From the NCBI GenBank assembly GCA_029718625.1, contig CM056389.1, positions 21,609,381 to 21,673,380 on the forward strand: a DNA stretch of 64,000 bases, given 5' to 3'. A model generated the notes under the pieces. That model had not been told where the DNA came from. It was given only the letters and a program-made list of their open reading frames with translations, and made no database searches. The first letter of the stretch is position 1. Every line of letters begins with the position of its first letter. Made by a program: the position numbers and the translations under genes. This stretch comes from Synaphobranchus kaupii. Lineage: Eukaryota > Chordata > Actinopteri > Anguilliformes > Synaphobranchidae. Below are positions 1-10,640 of the stretch, piece by piece.

Positions 1-710
1 TTAAATCCAAGGTCACCGCAACAGTCTACCAGAATGTTTTAGAGGACTTCATGATTCCTTCTGCTGAGGATCTGTATGGAGATGCAGATTTCATCTTCCA
101 GCAGGACCTGGCCCCTGCCCATACCGCCAGAAGCACCAAAACCTGGTTTGATGCCCATGCCATCACAGTGCTTGACTGGCCAGCCAACTCGCCGGACCTA
201 AACCCCATTGAGAATTTATGGGGTATTCTCAAGAGGAAAATGAGGGCCACCAGACCCAACAACAAAGAAGAGCTGACAGCAAGCATCAAGGAAATCTGGG
301 CTTCCATAACTCCCAGGCAATGCCACAGGCTGATTGCCTCAATGCCACGTCGCATCGAGGCAGTGATTAAGGCAAAGGGATTCCCAACCAAGTATTGAAG
401 ATTGACATATCGTTTTGAAAGTACCATATTTTGATTGATTTGATGTGATCCTAATTTCTTTCTTTTTTTTCTGCAAAAACTGAGAAGTAAATGGTGATTT
501 ATTCACAGTATTCTAATTTTTTGAATTCCTGTTTTCGTGGGTTTTATGAGCTGGAAGTCCAAATTATGTAAAAATAAACAAATAAATACTTGAAATCGTT
601 TAAATTGTGGGCCCTGAATCTATAATCTATGAAAGTTTAACTTTTTGAATGGAATTATGGAAATTAAACAACTTTTCCATGATATTCTAATTTTTTGGAA
701 AGGGTCTGTA
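1..710 (+). mobile_element. Tc1-like transposon, 3' part (element A)
   Basis: Right-hand end of a Tc1/mariner element whose left part lies outside the window. It holds the end of the transposase frame followed by about 300 bp that match, diverged, the long terminal inverted repeat of the elements at 3030-3930 and 9060-10409. The outermost bases, read inward from the right, are CAGACCCTTTCCAAAAAATT, next to a TA at 709-710, the expected target dinucleotide of this superfamily. The family assignment is firm from the transposase; the exact end is inferred from the repeat. Confidence 0.85.
3..398 (+). CDS. Tc1-like transposase, C-terminal part (5' end outside window)
   Basis: DDE transposase that would cut and rejoin DNA at TA sites. 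The frame is open from the window edge to a TGA/TAA-type stop after residue KY, 131 codons visible. The second catalytic region FQQDLAPAHTA (about residues 33-43 of the visible part) and the third block DWPANSPDLNPIENLWG with the DxE-type final acidic residue are both present. The N-terminal helix-turn-helix and first aspartate are not in the window. The visible part has no stop or frameshift, so this is one of the better preserved transposase pieces here, but whether the whole gene is intact cannot be judged. Confidence 0.85.
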   Translation, partial: KSKVTATVYQNVLEDFMIPSAEDLYGDADFIFQQDLAPAHTARSTKTWFDAHAITVLDWPANSPDLNPIENLWGILKRKMRATRPNNKEELTASIKEIWASITPRQCHRLIASMPRRIEAVIKAKGFPTKY

Positions 711-2919
711 TATGTTCATCTTAGTGATGTCTTAGACTGAAATAGCTATATAGCTATACAGCTTTGTTTTCTACATCAATGGGAAAACACAATGTCAGAC
801 CGGCTATGATGACGATTATTTTGGATAAAGTCCAGTTTTATGATTTAGCCAGACATTTGTCAGCTATAATATACGCTAGCAACCACTTTTATAGCCAATA
901 TCGGCTGAATATTGGCTGACTTAACTAGTTTATCCCTCGGTATAAATGTCTGAATGTTTGCATTGCAATGACTGCTATATACCCATATAAACTCAACCAT
1001 TTCATAACATGAACTTAGTGGCCTGGTGCAGAAAAGCCACATACTTCTTCAGGTTCTCACTACCCTCAAAATCGCCAGTGGTGCTGCCAGCCTGACAGGT
1101 TTGAAAGCCTGACTACTCTTTGGACTCTGTTTTTGTACCGTTGCCCTGTCTCCCCGGTTTTCGACCCTGCCTGTTGTACCTTGGATTGCTGTTTTTTCCC
1201 TCATTAAACTTCTGCTTAGTCAGTCCTGTCTGCAATTGGGTCCTGTTTCCCAACTACCGTGACAGAATTGTCATTGAACGCAGGGGAGCGCCACAAGGTC
1301 CTCTCCTTGTCTAGGAGAGGACCCCCAGTTTTACAACCGCGGTTTACACTTCTGATTGTTGCAGGACAAATCATATGTCTGTTTGTAAAATTATGGCTTA
1401 AATGTTATTTTTAGTTTGGCGGGGGATAAATTACTAGGCCTACAGGTAAATAAACTGTGGTGGCCTGTAAACTGTAATTTGTTCCACTACTGTTTCAGAA
1501 CAAGAGCGACCTGCACCTAGAAAACTGAGGGGGCACAGAGGAATAACGATAGGAGTTGATAACAATATACTGTTTGGAGAATAGTTTTGAGGGAATATAT
1601 AGTCATCTTACAATATTTTTGGATGTATAATAACATTTGGAAATAAAATAAAATTGACTTTTTTATATGTAGATAGATTCTGAGAAAGCTTCATCTGAAA
1701 TCTGGCCAAATCAGGGGCTCGTTGAATGGGCAGATCCCCATCACTTTTTCAGAATGAAGGCAGATTTATTTTACTCACATAGTTAACATAAACGATGGGT
1801 GCTTTGCAGCCATCGCTTGAGCTAAGCCATTGGTCCAGAATGCATTTTGAGGAGACAACATCATTTGCAGTAATTATCTATTTACTAGCTACATCGATGT
1901 GAATGTGGTTACAATGATGCAAAACATTATTTCCAGCATCAAGTTAGCAAAGCTGTATCCTGACTGTGAAGTTGAATGTGATCTCTAAATCTGACGTAGC
2001 ATGCGGTGCCATATATTTTTACTGCAACCTTGGACTGTGATTCCAAACACTTTAAATAAACCAGTACAACACACCTGACAGCTTTTATGTAATTTATTTG
2101 ATGGCTCAAATGTAGGATCAAGCGTCTTACAAGTTGATGGGTTTTTGGATTGTTTCTAACAGCACACAATTCTTCACGGATCTAGCGTCTTAATTTCCCT
2201 CTCAAAGTGCACCAGATTGATGCATTTAACTGTTACAAAAATTTCGCACGGGGGGCATGCCCCGGACCCCCCTAGAGGGCGGGGGTTTACCACCTCATAG
2301 TAGAGCCAACCATTTTTATTATTTCTTTTTTGCTGAATGCATTTAACTGTATGAACCGGAGTTATTTGCTGGATGCATTCAACTGTATGAACATAATTAT
2401 AATTATATACTAGTCTAAACGTGACATATTGCATAGGCTACATACGGCAAAAAATAATAGGCTATATTTTTGAAAGGACATGGGTTAACATCAAGCATTG
2501 AAGGTTGCGTTTCCTAGTAACAAACACAAGGAATGATATGGGAAACAAAAACGTCAGTAATATGCTTACGCGCATAACTGTAATGTGCTTTAGCCTCTTT
2601 TTTTTCATGAATAAACATGGCTTTTGCTCATCTTAAAGAATGAGTGTTGCTGTATGGATTAAAGCGCGTTATAATAAATGAAAATAAACAGTAAGATTGG
2701 ATTGTGTGTGCCTGCCTGCGGCAATCGCTTACAGATACTAGTTTAAGACACACCCCCATCGTCAACAAAACAGCGCCCCCCTTTGTTAACATTTTACAAT
2801 TCGAACCCTGGATATACAGTATGTCAATCTTTTATTCCTAAGGCTAATTGGTCTAACGGCGTTAGGGACCTTTGTCATTTTAGCAATGTAAAATATTTAA
2901 CCATTTAGATTTGTAATGG
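711..2919. other. Intergenic, no gene seen
   Basis: No credible gene. At 1085-1264 lies a T/C-rich stretch with repeated GCCTG words, a CATTAAA signal and a terminal CCGTGACA, resembling the 3' end of a fish LTR; it is undated and 5'-truncated. The phrase TGTCTAGGAGAGGACCCCCAG at 1308 recurs at 5941, marking a dispersed repeat. At 2248-2285 is a G/C-rich partly palindromic stretch (GGGGGGCATGCCCC) of the kind seen in hAT-type repeats. The rest is AT-rich without recognisable content. Confidence 0.5.
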
Positions 2920-3027
2920 ACAACAGGGGACACTGCCTATATTTTGCATCATAGACCTTTAGTAGTTCTGCATATCATCCTCAGATTTTGCACACTTGTG
3001 GACATTTTATGATCCAGGAAATGCATA
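2920..3027 (+). repeat. Copy of the OR downstream unit (left piece)
   Basis: Matches 8834-8925 closely and the reverse complement of 63060-63165 (AATGGACAACAGGGGACACT and onward). The unit resumes at about 3955-4080 after the Tc1 element B. It is the distal 3' flank of an OR unit, here belonging to the OR-A pseudogene on the minus strand. Confidence 0.75.
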
Positions 3028-3029
3028 TA

Positions 3030-3935
3030 CAGATCCTTTCCAAAAAATTAGAATATCATGGAAAAGTTTTTTTTTCCATAATTCCATTCAAAAAGTGAAA
3101 CTTTCATAGATTATAGATTAATTACACACAAAGTGAAATATTTCTAGCCTTTATTTGTTTCATTTTTCATAATTTTGGCTTACAGCTCCAGAAAACCCCC
3201 AAAACAGTATTTCAAGAAATTAGAATAGTGTGTCGAAAATCAGCATTTACTTCAGATATTTCAGAGAATGAGTGGAGTGGCTTGACTCGAGGAACCCGAC
3301 AGTTGTAGCCCATGTCGCGGATACGTCTGTACGTGGTGGTTTTTGAAGCACTGACTCCAGCCTCAGTCCACTCCCTCTGCATCTCCGCCAAATTTTGGAA
3401 TCGTCTTTGCTTGACAATCCGCTGAAGCCTACGGTCATCTCTTTTGCTTGTGCACCTTCTCCTGCCACATTTTTCCCTTCCACTAAACTTTTTATTGATA
3501 TGCTTGGACACTGCACTCTGTGAACAGCCAGCCTCCTTAGCGTTGACCTTTTGTGGCTTACCCATCTTCTGGAGGGTGTCAATGATGGTCTTCTGGCCAA
3601 TTGTCAAGTCTGCAGTCTTCCCCATACTGAACCAAACTGAGATAAACTTTGCAGGTGTTTTGAGTAAATTAGATGATTAGAGTGTGACACTCAGTCTAAA
3701 ACATTCATTCTCTGAAATAACTGAAGTAAATGCTGATTTTCGACACACTATTCTAATTTCTTGAAATACTGTTTTGGGGGTTTTCTGGAGCTGTAAGCCA
3801 AAATTATGAAAAATGAAACAAATAAAGGCTAGAAATATTTCACTTTGTGTGTAATGAATCTATAATCTATGAAAGTTTCACTTTTTGAATGGAATGATGG
3901 AAAAAAAAAAAAACTTTTCCATGATATTCTCTTTT
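3030..3935 (-). mobile_element. Tc1-like transposon, internally deleted (element B)
   Basis: About 900 bp element with long inverted ends: 3030-3270 is nearly the exact reverse complement of 3700-3925. The left tip is CAGATCCTTTCCAAAAAATT preceded by TA at 3028-3029. The right tip has decayed into a poly-T run (3931-3952). Between the ends only the DNA-binding half of the transposase remains. Full-length relatives are about 1.3-1.6 kb, so this is a non-autonomous deletion derivative. It splits the OR-A downstream unit (2920-3027 and 3955-4080). Confidence 0.85.
3212..3625 (-). pseudogene. Tc1-like transposase N-terminal half, catalytic domain lost
   Basis: Starts MGKTADLTIGQKTIIDTLQ and runs through a paired-like helix-turn-helix (KEAGCSQSAVSKHI, about residues 30-45), a basic hook-like stretch (GREKCGRRRCTSKRDDRR) and a second helical domain (residues 70-115). 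At about residue 118 it passes straight into terminal-repeat sequence and stops. All three catalytic acidic residues are missing, so it could bind ends but not cut. The same N-terminus occurs at 9380-9575 with a few substitutions. Confidence 0.85.
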
Positions 3936-3954
3936 TTTTTTTTTTTTTTTTGCA

Positions 3955-4400
3955 TTTTTCCAAAGTTTCCTTGCATTTGTGGCACTTTATTTTGACTAAA
4001 ATTATGAAAATAAACTAATCTAAGTTTCTATTGGAAATGGTACACCTGTCTTGTTTCATTTAAGCCATTAAGCAAGTTTATGTGATGCTCACATCTGGAG
4101 TTACAAAGCTTTAAACAGAGCACCCCCCAAATAGGTGAGAATTGACTAAATTTGCCATCTGCGCCAAGGGTTTAAGGCTTTTAAACTGCTATTCAAAAAG
4201 AGTGCTTGAGAGTGTTTTGTAGATTTAAAAAATCCATTACAACTGTACTTATTGAAGGCCAAGTCTGCTTCTTTTTTATATCTATATCACTGCATTCCCA
4301 GTCATTGTCTTAAATTAGCTAATTACACTTACATTTGACCGTTGAGTAGAGGGATCAAAAAAAATTACATAAACTTGCCAGGAAGTCATTTGTGATTTAT
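3955..4400 (+). repeat. OR downstream unit (right piece) and 3' flank of OR-A
   Basis: 3955-4080 resumes the unit broken by element B (shared phrases ATTATGAAAATAAAC and TTGTTTCATTTAAGCCATT). 4160-4380 matches the 3' flank of the other ORs, including the shared GTGCTTGAGAG and CTTATTGAAGGC phrases and a GCATTCCCAGTCATTGT block. No gene is present. Confidence 0.7.
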
Positions 4401-5333
4401 TCATTTATTTCTTACAATGGTGTGTATCTTGTTTTTTCTGTAAAACCGTTTAATGGATTCTGTGAATTCTTCTGTCTTCAGTGAGTAAATGATTGGATTC
4501 AGCAAAGGCGGCAAGACAGCGTTCTGGTGAATGATGGAGCCCAGTGCAAAGCAGAAACCTAAAGGAAAATTAAAGATGCTCACCAAGATCAAATGAGAGG
4601 TGCAGGTTTTCATGGCTTTGAGGCGCTTTGAGGCTGCTGCAATTTTTAATAATGTTCTGGCTATACAAATGTATGTAACCGTAATAAAAAGTACCGGAAG
4701 CCAGAGAATCAGAACAGGGGTGTGTCCAATTAATCACAGAACTTGGAGTGTATTGCACGCCAATCGAAATGTGGGTGCATGATCACAGAAGTAACTGTTT
4801 ATCACAATGGATTTGCAGAATGACAGTCTGGTGATAAAAGCCACAGCTATGAGAGTGATCAGTCCTGCAACAATCCATGATAGGGTTGTGATCACCAACA
4901 TTGACTTATGACTCACAATCTCATTGTATCTCAGTGGAAAGCCACAATATCTATCATAGGACAGAACAGTGAGAGTGAGAGACTGCATGACCAGAAATGT
5001 AAAAACAAAAAACATATTAGTCAAGCAGGCCTCAAAATAGATTAACTGTGATTTAAACAGGAAGGTGTCAATCAACTGAGGAACGAGTGCAGTGCTTACA
5101 CACAAGTCAGACAATGCCAAATTAAACACTACAATGTATTTTGGACTGTGGAGACAGTGATCAGTGTAAATCAGAAACATGACAAAGGTGTTTCCCAGTA
5201 GAGACAGAGCATAAACAAAGCACAAGAAGACATAGTAGTATTTTGTGTGGGGAATACCGGCAAAACCACTTATGAAAAAGAAGTCAGGACGCACAATAGT
5301 GGCGTTTAATTCGGTTGAATTCGGGAGGCCCAT
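4401..5333 (-). pseudogene. Olfactory receptor pseudogene OR-A
   Basis: Seven-helix olfactory GPCR relic. It starts MGLPNSTELN at 5333 and aligns with the intact receptors up to TM5. Damage seen: a 6-bp in-frame loss turns DRYVAICFPLRY into DRYCGFPLRY at the TM3 G-protein contact; a 4-bp deletion after FRLAC (near 4757) shifts the frame; an extra base in the following THP codons (near 4726) shifts it again; an in-frame loss removes about nine residues before the TM7 PLLNPIIYSL. The last 70 codons (4613-4401) are open. The exon-2 splice acceptor survives at 5393-5394 (TTTTATTTTCAG on the minus strand), and decayed intron sequence continues to about 5790, but no promoter module follows. It belongs with the OR-C/OR-D subgroup by its C-terminus (SLKTEEFTESIKRFYR). 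Confidence 0.93.
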
Positions 5334-5391
5334 TGCAGGTTTGCTTGCTCTTCTCTGTTTGTGACCCCTGAAAAAAAGTTTTTTTAAAGGA

Positions 5392-5790
5392 TCTGAAAAT
5401 AAAAAAATTGGTTAACCTAGAGTATTGAATTCCTCAAACACTACAAATTAACAAGGGATAGTTAATTCAAGTATCTAGATACAGAAACCACACAATCTCA
5501 GATCTATTATGTAATTATTATTCATTATTGAATAATGGAGCTTGTGTGTCCTTATGCCTCAAACAGTACCCAAAAGACAGAATTCGAAGGCTTCACTCAA
5601 ATCATCAATCCGTGACTGAAAAAAACATTTTATGAATTCAAATTTTTCAACCTTTTAGGTGAACACTTTTGTAACATCACAGAACACATATCCTGTATAT
5701 CATGTGTCATACTCATTCTATGTATTACTTTTCTATTTCTATACCTTTTAGTATTACTGTAAAGTAATAGGCTGATTAGCCTACACTGTA
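5392..5790 (-). other. OR-A 5' intron remnant
   Basis: Upstream of the OR-A acceptor, the sequence matches OR introns at 12100-12470 and 60900-61270, including GTTTGAGGCATAAGGA and the ATAATGAATAATAATTAC block read on the minus strand. Similarity ends near 5790; the first exon and TATA box are missing. Confidence 0.65.
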
Positions 5791-6859
5791 GCTTTATATG
5801 AAATCATCTCAAATCTCATCTAGGGCTTGGAAAAAAAAAAATCTTCAAAATGTTCATAAATTTAAACATTCTATTTTAGAAAATGCCCTGTGTGAGGTTG
5901 TGTAGAAATGCAAGGAAATTAGTTTTAAAAGGCTCAAATTTGTCTAGGAGAGGACCCCCAGACTTGTGCCCCACCAACTTCATGCCCCCCCCAATCAAAG
6001 CAGTCGAAAACCGCCCCTGTTCTTAGTGTGTATAAATGGTGCATTTTACAGTCTGTGGCTGTGGCGAGGGTCGTAAGCACTTTGGGCTATTAATAGCCAC
6101 TACTATTTTATTGCCCTGCAGTGCAACTGGAGAGACTGAGGTTTTCGCAAGCGGCTACCATTTTAAAACCATCCTGCATCAAAATTCTGCATCCTGTTGA
6201 ATTCTCTTATTCCAAGTAAAAAGTCCACTAAAATATGTTTCTGAAAATATTTGAGGTGAGAAATAGGCCATGCAGTTGCTGAATCTTGATTCATATTCTG
6301 AATCTTGATTCATATTTGATGTGCAATGTCTAGTTTGACAATTTGATCCGAGTTATACAAAATCATTTGTACAATGTACATAAATTTATGCAAATTACGA
6401 TGGGACACAGCTCCTCGACCCCCACCCCTCTCCTTCGCTCACCCCACAAAGTATTTTTCAAAATTGTGTAGTAGGCGGAGACAGGCTGAGACAGTGGGTG
6501 TAGTTACTCTTTAAAGCCGTAGTTTATAATTTCAGACAAACATGAATTCCTGTAATTGGGACGGATACGTCTACCACTAGGGGGCCAGCGTGGATCGGGT
6601 TAAGGCATTGTTTGAGTGTGTGGTCTGGTCTGGTATTGTATCCATACCTCATACCTGCCAGCCTGTATGCATTTTGCATACCCATTTATGCATTTTGACA
6701 TCAAAGTACGCTGGGACGAATTGTCACGCTAAAATACAGTGTATCATGGTGCTCTACGGTTTATTACAAATGCAAGATCACTTACCCATCACTGCTTCCT
6801 TTATCAGAGTGCAGGTCTACCTTCTTTAAACAATCGTTGATTGTGTCATTGGTATGTCT
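5791..6859. repeat. Dispersed repeats, no gene
   Basis: Three repeats recognisable by recurrence in the window. 6030-6190 is the reverse complement of about 22060-22200. 6190-6510 is the reverse complement of about 51205-51450. 6595-6660 (GTTAAGGCATTGTTTGAGTG) recurs at 18437-18490. No coding region with recognisable content. Confidence 0.6.
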
Positions 6860-7375
6860 TCATTTCTAAAGCTATTTTAGGTAATCGTCCTTCTTATCTT
6901 TCATCTCACTTGATAGGGATTAATAGTAGTTACAATCTGCGTTCAAATTCGATTATGCCTCGCCCTTTCTCTGAATTATTTATAATGCAACTTGGTCATA
7001 GAATATGCTCCAAACATGCTACAACTAAAGATGGATAGTCCTGTTACTTTGGCAGAATTCAAAGAATTGATTCATAACACTGTAACTGAGCAATGTACAT
7101 GCTTCTAATTCTAAGTGCCATTATAATATTAATATTGAATCTTATTGTTTTTGATTGTAATTGTTTTTAACAAATGCTTTAAATTTAGTTTTAACTAATG
7201 TTCTATTAATGTTTTGCCTATTTTATTTTTATTTTTAACTGTTTTACCTTTAGTTTTGACCAATGTTTTTATTATTGTCTTATGTAATGTCTTCTTTCAA
7301 TTGTTGTAACTTGGCAGTATTGTAAATGAGGGGCTCTCCCTCAATGCTTCCCTGAGATTGAAATAAAGGATTTAT
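6860..7375 (+). mobile_element. LINE 3' end (RT C-terminal remnant and 3' UTR)
   Basis: Translated fragments such as NLRSNSIMPRPFSELF and LAEFKELI look like the tail of a LINE ORF2. They are followed by a 3' UTR ending in the AGGGGCTCTCCCTCAATGCT and TTGAAATAAAGG phrases typical of fish non-LTR element ends. A reverse-complement copy of the piece around 6975-7030 occurs at 46395-46450. 5'-truncated and dead. Confidence 0.65.
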
Positions 7376-7560
7376 TATCTTCTGGCATTTATTTATTTTT
7401 CTCAATTGCTGTATTGTTTGAATGTTGTTTTGTATTGTTCTACTTACTGTATTGCTTGCTGCTGCTTGGCCAGGACAATCTTGTAAAATAAATTTAATCT
7501 TAACAGGACTTTCCCAGTAAAATAAAGGATAAATAAATGAATAAAAATAAATAAATAAAT
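7376..7560 (+). mobile_element. Second LINE 3' tail
   Basis: A second non-LTR 3' end directly follows the first: TGCTGCTTGGCCAGGACAAT, then TTTAATCTTAACAGGACTTT and AAATAAAGGATAAATAAATG repeats. This is the ending of a common fish LINE family. No coding part is visible. Confidence 0.6.
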
Positions 7561-7619
7561 AGGCTACATAAACTCTTGGATCCTGTACATTATGACGCCA
7601 ATTGAACACCTGGTGGCAC

Positions 7620-8462
7620 TGTAATGCACGTGACAAAATTCTGACATTGACACGCCCGCTGCCAACACCCCGTGTGACCAAGAGTCGCAAAATTTGCTCT
7701 AGAGGTCGCTCTGCTCATGACACCGGCGTCATCGTTTTTCTCAACTGAGACATGCGTTGCTCCTGCAGCCAAACTATTAGTGGAAATCACAAACTCTGGG
7801 CCCTATCTTACCTGTCTTTGCTATCTTACACCCGGCGCAGGGTTCATGATAACGCCTTGCGCTCATGTCGTTTAAATACCATGTATTCTTGCGCCCATAG
7901 CAAGTGAACTGGGCATGTTGGTCTTAAGATGAGGAGTGTACTCTTGGTATTTTTAGTCATGCTTGTGCGCGCCCCTGTGTGTATCAGAGGAGGGTATAGG
8001 CGCGTTGTCCACACGCCTATGTAGACGCACTTATATGCGCCGTTGAAATAAACAACTGCGACATGACTTTAGACCAGGTTTGTGGTGGTTGTAGCGCAGG
8101 CGCTTTCTGCTGGCTCAAGATAGCAATACATCAAAAATTATCCTGGCCACTCCTCATCTTAAGACCAACACGCCCAGTTCACTTGCTATGGGCGCAAGAA
8201 TACATGGTATTTAAAAGACGTGAGCGCTAGGCGTTATAATGAACCCTGCGCCGGGTGTAAGATAGCAAAGACACTTGCGTTTGGGTTAGCAATGCTTAGT
8301 GCCGGGTGTAAGATAGGGCCCAGAGTTTGTGATTTCCACTAATAGTTTGGCTGCAGGAGTTTGGCAAAGCATGTCTCAGCTGAGAAATTATGACGCCGGT
8401 GTCATGAGCAGAGGGATCTCTAGAGCAAATTTTGCGACTCTTGGTCACACGGGGCGTTGGCA
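7620..8462. repeat. Large fold-back (inverted repeat) element
   Basis: Arms of about 330 bp, 7625-7960 and 8140-8462, are reverse complements with modest divergence, around a loop of about 180 bp. A nested pair begins GGGCCCTATCTTAC at 7799 and ends GTAAGATAGGGCCC at 8322, flanked outside by further paired sequence (CACAAACTCT / AGAGTTTGTG). No transposase. It abuts the start of the OR downstream unit at 8463. Probably a non-autonomous DNA transposon with a second one inside; superfamily not assigned. Confidence 0.75.
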
Positions 8463-9058
8463 AAAGTATACATACTGTAGAATACAGGGAAAAGTGATGT
8501 TTGATTGAGGTACAAGAGTGAATGATTAACCTACATATTTAGGTGTATGTTACACTGTGATATCAATGTTTTTTTATCTTAAACCATCAGAAGGAGCAAA
8601 TGTATTTGCTTTATAATGGACAAAACTAATTTTATTCATTTTATGACATGTTTTGCATAGGGGTTTTGGGCCCATAGATATCTACTGCCTATACTGATGA
8701 AAATATAGTAATTCCCACTTGAAAATGATGCAAAAGTGAGTTTTATGAGCCAAAACTCTTTATTTCTAGTTAAATATATCATAATTTCTTTTGTATTTAG
8801 AGCAGTGCACAATTTGGATAGATTTGGAGACACTAATGGACAACAGGGTACACTGCCTATATTTTGCATCGTAGACCTTTAGTAGTTCTGCATATCATCC
8901 TCAGATTTTGCACACTTTTTTAAACTTAAATTATGAAAATAAACAAAAACAAAAGTTTGTATTGTAAATGGTCCTATCTTGTTTCATTTAAGCCATTTAC
9001 CAAGTTTACCAAGATTTTCTAAAAAGATAGGAGGCACAACTGTAATTAATCAGTATAT
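8463..9058 (-). repeat. OR-B distal downstream unit, inverted duplicate of 62945-63560
   Basis: About 595 bp that reads as the reverse complement of 62945-63560 with scattered differences (for example AAAAGTATACATACTGTAGA against TCTACAGTATGTATACTTTT). A shorter copy flanks OR-A at 2920-4080. It marks the outer edge of the duplicated OR unit. Confidence 0.85.
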
Positions 9059-9379
9059 ACAGATCCTTTCCAAAAAAATGGAATATCATGGAAAAGTTTT
9101 TTTTTTTCCATAATTCCATTCAAAAAGTGAAACTTTCATAGATTATAGATTCATTACACACAAAGTGAAATATTTCTAGCCTTTATTTGTTTCATTTTTC
9201 ATAATTTTGGCTTACAGCTCCAGAAAACCCCCAAAACAGTATTTCAAGAAATTAGAATAGTGTGTCGAAGATCAGCATTTACTTCAGTTATTTCAGAGAA
9301 TGAATGTTTTAGACTGAGTGTCACACTATCATCTAATTTACTCAAAACACCTGCGAAGTTTATCTCAGTTTGGTTCAGT

Positions 9380-9575
9380 ATGGGGAAGACTGCAGACTTG
9401 ACAATTAGCCAGAAGACCATCATTGACACCCTCCAGAAGATGGGTCAGCCACAAAAGGTCATCGCTAAGGAGGCTGGCTGTTCACAGAGTGCAGTGTCCA
9501 AGCATATCAATAGAAAGTTTAGTGGAAGGGAAAAATGTGGCAGGAGAAGGTGCACAAGCAAAAGAGATGACCGTA
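9380..9575 (+). pseudogene. Tc1-like transposase N-terminal fragment
   Basis: MGKTADLTISQKTIIDTLQ through the helix-turn-helix and hook to KRDDRS (about 66 residues). At 9576 homology to transposase stops within a codon and OR 3'-flank sequence begins; a chance continuation runs to a stop at 9613. No catalytic residue remains. Nearly identical in protein to the fragment at 3625-3212. Confidence 0.85.
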
Positions 9576-10014
9576 GTTTAACTGTCAACTGTAAGTGTAA
9601 TTTGCAAATTTAACACAATGAATGGGAATGCAGTGATAGATTTGGCCTTCAATAAGTACGATTTTTCATAAAATGGTTAAGATTTACCAAACATACCTGA
9701 GTCACTCTTTTTGAATCACAGTTTAAAAGCCTTAAATAAATCTGGGTGAGAACAGTAAGAATACACTTGTGACTGTGTAGCACCCTTAGGATGTTAACTG
9801 CTCAGGCCAGGGGACTTCAATTCTGTTTCTAGATGTCTGCAGGGTTGCTGGTTTTAATTTAGATCGAAGAAACCAAGTGAGGTGATGTATCTGTGCAATA
9901 AACTGCTTTAATTGATCTATTAATTGAGATCCCTAGTCATGGCTGTGTTTGAGTTAAAATGTTAATGTGTGTGTGTCTATATATATATATATTATGGAAT
10001 ATATACATATACAG

Positions 10015-10066
<52 letters not shown>
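9576..10066 (+). repeat. OR 3'-flank copy inside the Tc1 composite
   Basis: Almost identical to 49770-50272, the 3' flank of OR-E, including TGTGTAGCACCCTTAGGATG and the terminal (TG)n(TA)n tract. It is also the reverse complement of the OR-B 3' flank at 10690-11010, so the OR-B end of the region is a large imperfect palindrome around 10.07-10.64 kb. No OR coding sequence accompanies it. Confidence 0.85.

Positions 10067-10068
<2 letters not shown>
9978..10068. repeat. (TA)n microsatellite
   Basis: Long TA/TATATG tract interrupted by TATGGAATATATACATATACAG; the distal part 10019-10068 is nearly pure. A Tc1 tip starts directly at its right edge. Confidence 0.95.
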
Positions 10069-10071
<3 letters not shown>

Positions 10072-10409
10072 GTCCTTTCCAAACAATTTGAATATCATGG
10101 AAAAGTAGTTTTTTTTCCATAATTCCATTCAAAAAGTGAAACTTTCATAGATTATAAAAAAACATTCATTCTCTGAAATAACTGAAGTAAATGCTGATTT
10201 TCGACACACTATTCTAATTTCTTGAAATACTGTTTTGGGGGTTTTCTGGAGCTGTAAGCCAAAATTATGAAAAATGAAACAAATAAAGGCTAGAAATATT
10301 TAACTTTGTGTGTAATGCATCTATAATCTATGAAAGTTTCACTTTTTGAATGGAATTATGGAAAAAAAACAACTTTTCCATGATATTCAAATTTTTTGGA
10401 AAGGATCTG
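10069..10409. mobile_element. Short Tc1-family MITE (element D)
   Basis: 341 bp with both family tips (CAGGTCCTTTCC at left, GGAAAGGATCTG at right). The left repeat is kept for only about 85 bp, then joins the inner end of the right repeat (ACATTCATTCTCTGAAATAA). There is no transposase. It sits at the edge of the (TA)n tract. Confidence 0.85.
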
Positions 10410-10424
10410 TATATGCCATAAAAT

Positions 10425-10640
10425 ATACACTCGCGTTCACAAGTTTGGAATCACTGAGACATTTTTATGTTTTTGAAAATAATGTATACTTTTATTCACC
10501 AAGGGAGCATTAAATTGATCAAAAAATACAGTTAAGACATTGATAATGTTACAAGCTACTATTTCTATTTCATTCTATTTCTGTTTTAGCAATTGTAGCC
10601 ATAAATTAATCAACATAAATGTAAATAAAGTCATCATATT
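10425..10640 (+). repeat. MITE-like repeat shared by OR-B and OR-F flanks
   Basis: Begins ACACTCGCGTTCACAAGTTT, resembling the fish repeat whose tips read CACT..GTTCAAAAGTTTG. The reverse complement lies at 62745-62935 in the same relation to OR-F, so it predates the duplication. No coding content. Confidence 0.7.

Larger units (their letters stand above)
9060..10409 (+). mobile_element. Composite Tc1-like insertion (element C/D)
   Basis: Left tip CAGATCCTTTCC at 9060 after TA; right tip GGAAAGGATCTG ending at 10409 before TA. The paralogous block at 62936-62955 shows the two flanks joined directly (GGCATATATATACTGA), so everything between was inserted. Inside are: a left long repeat and the 5' part of a transposase gene (9060-9575); about 490 bp resembling the 3' flank of an OR gene plus a (TA)n tract (9576-10068); and a short element of the same family with its own two tips (10069-10409). 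Either the element captured flank DNA, or two elements and the piece between them were brought together by recombination. Confidence 0.8.

Noticed and set aside
26..427. Minus-strand 133-codon frame opposite the Tc1 transposase
   Set aside because: Antisense shadow of a clear transposase with DDE motifs on the plus strand.
9937..10128. Frame rich in YIYIYI
   Set aside because: Translation of a (TA)n microsatellite and a Tc1 tip; the same applies to frames at 18537-18719 and 18659-18880.
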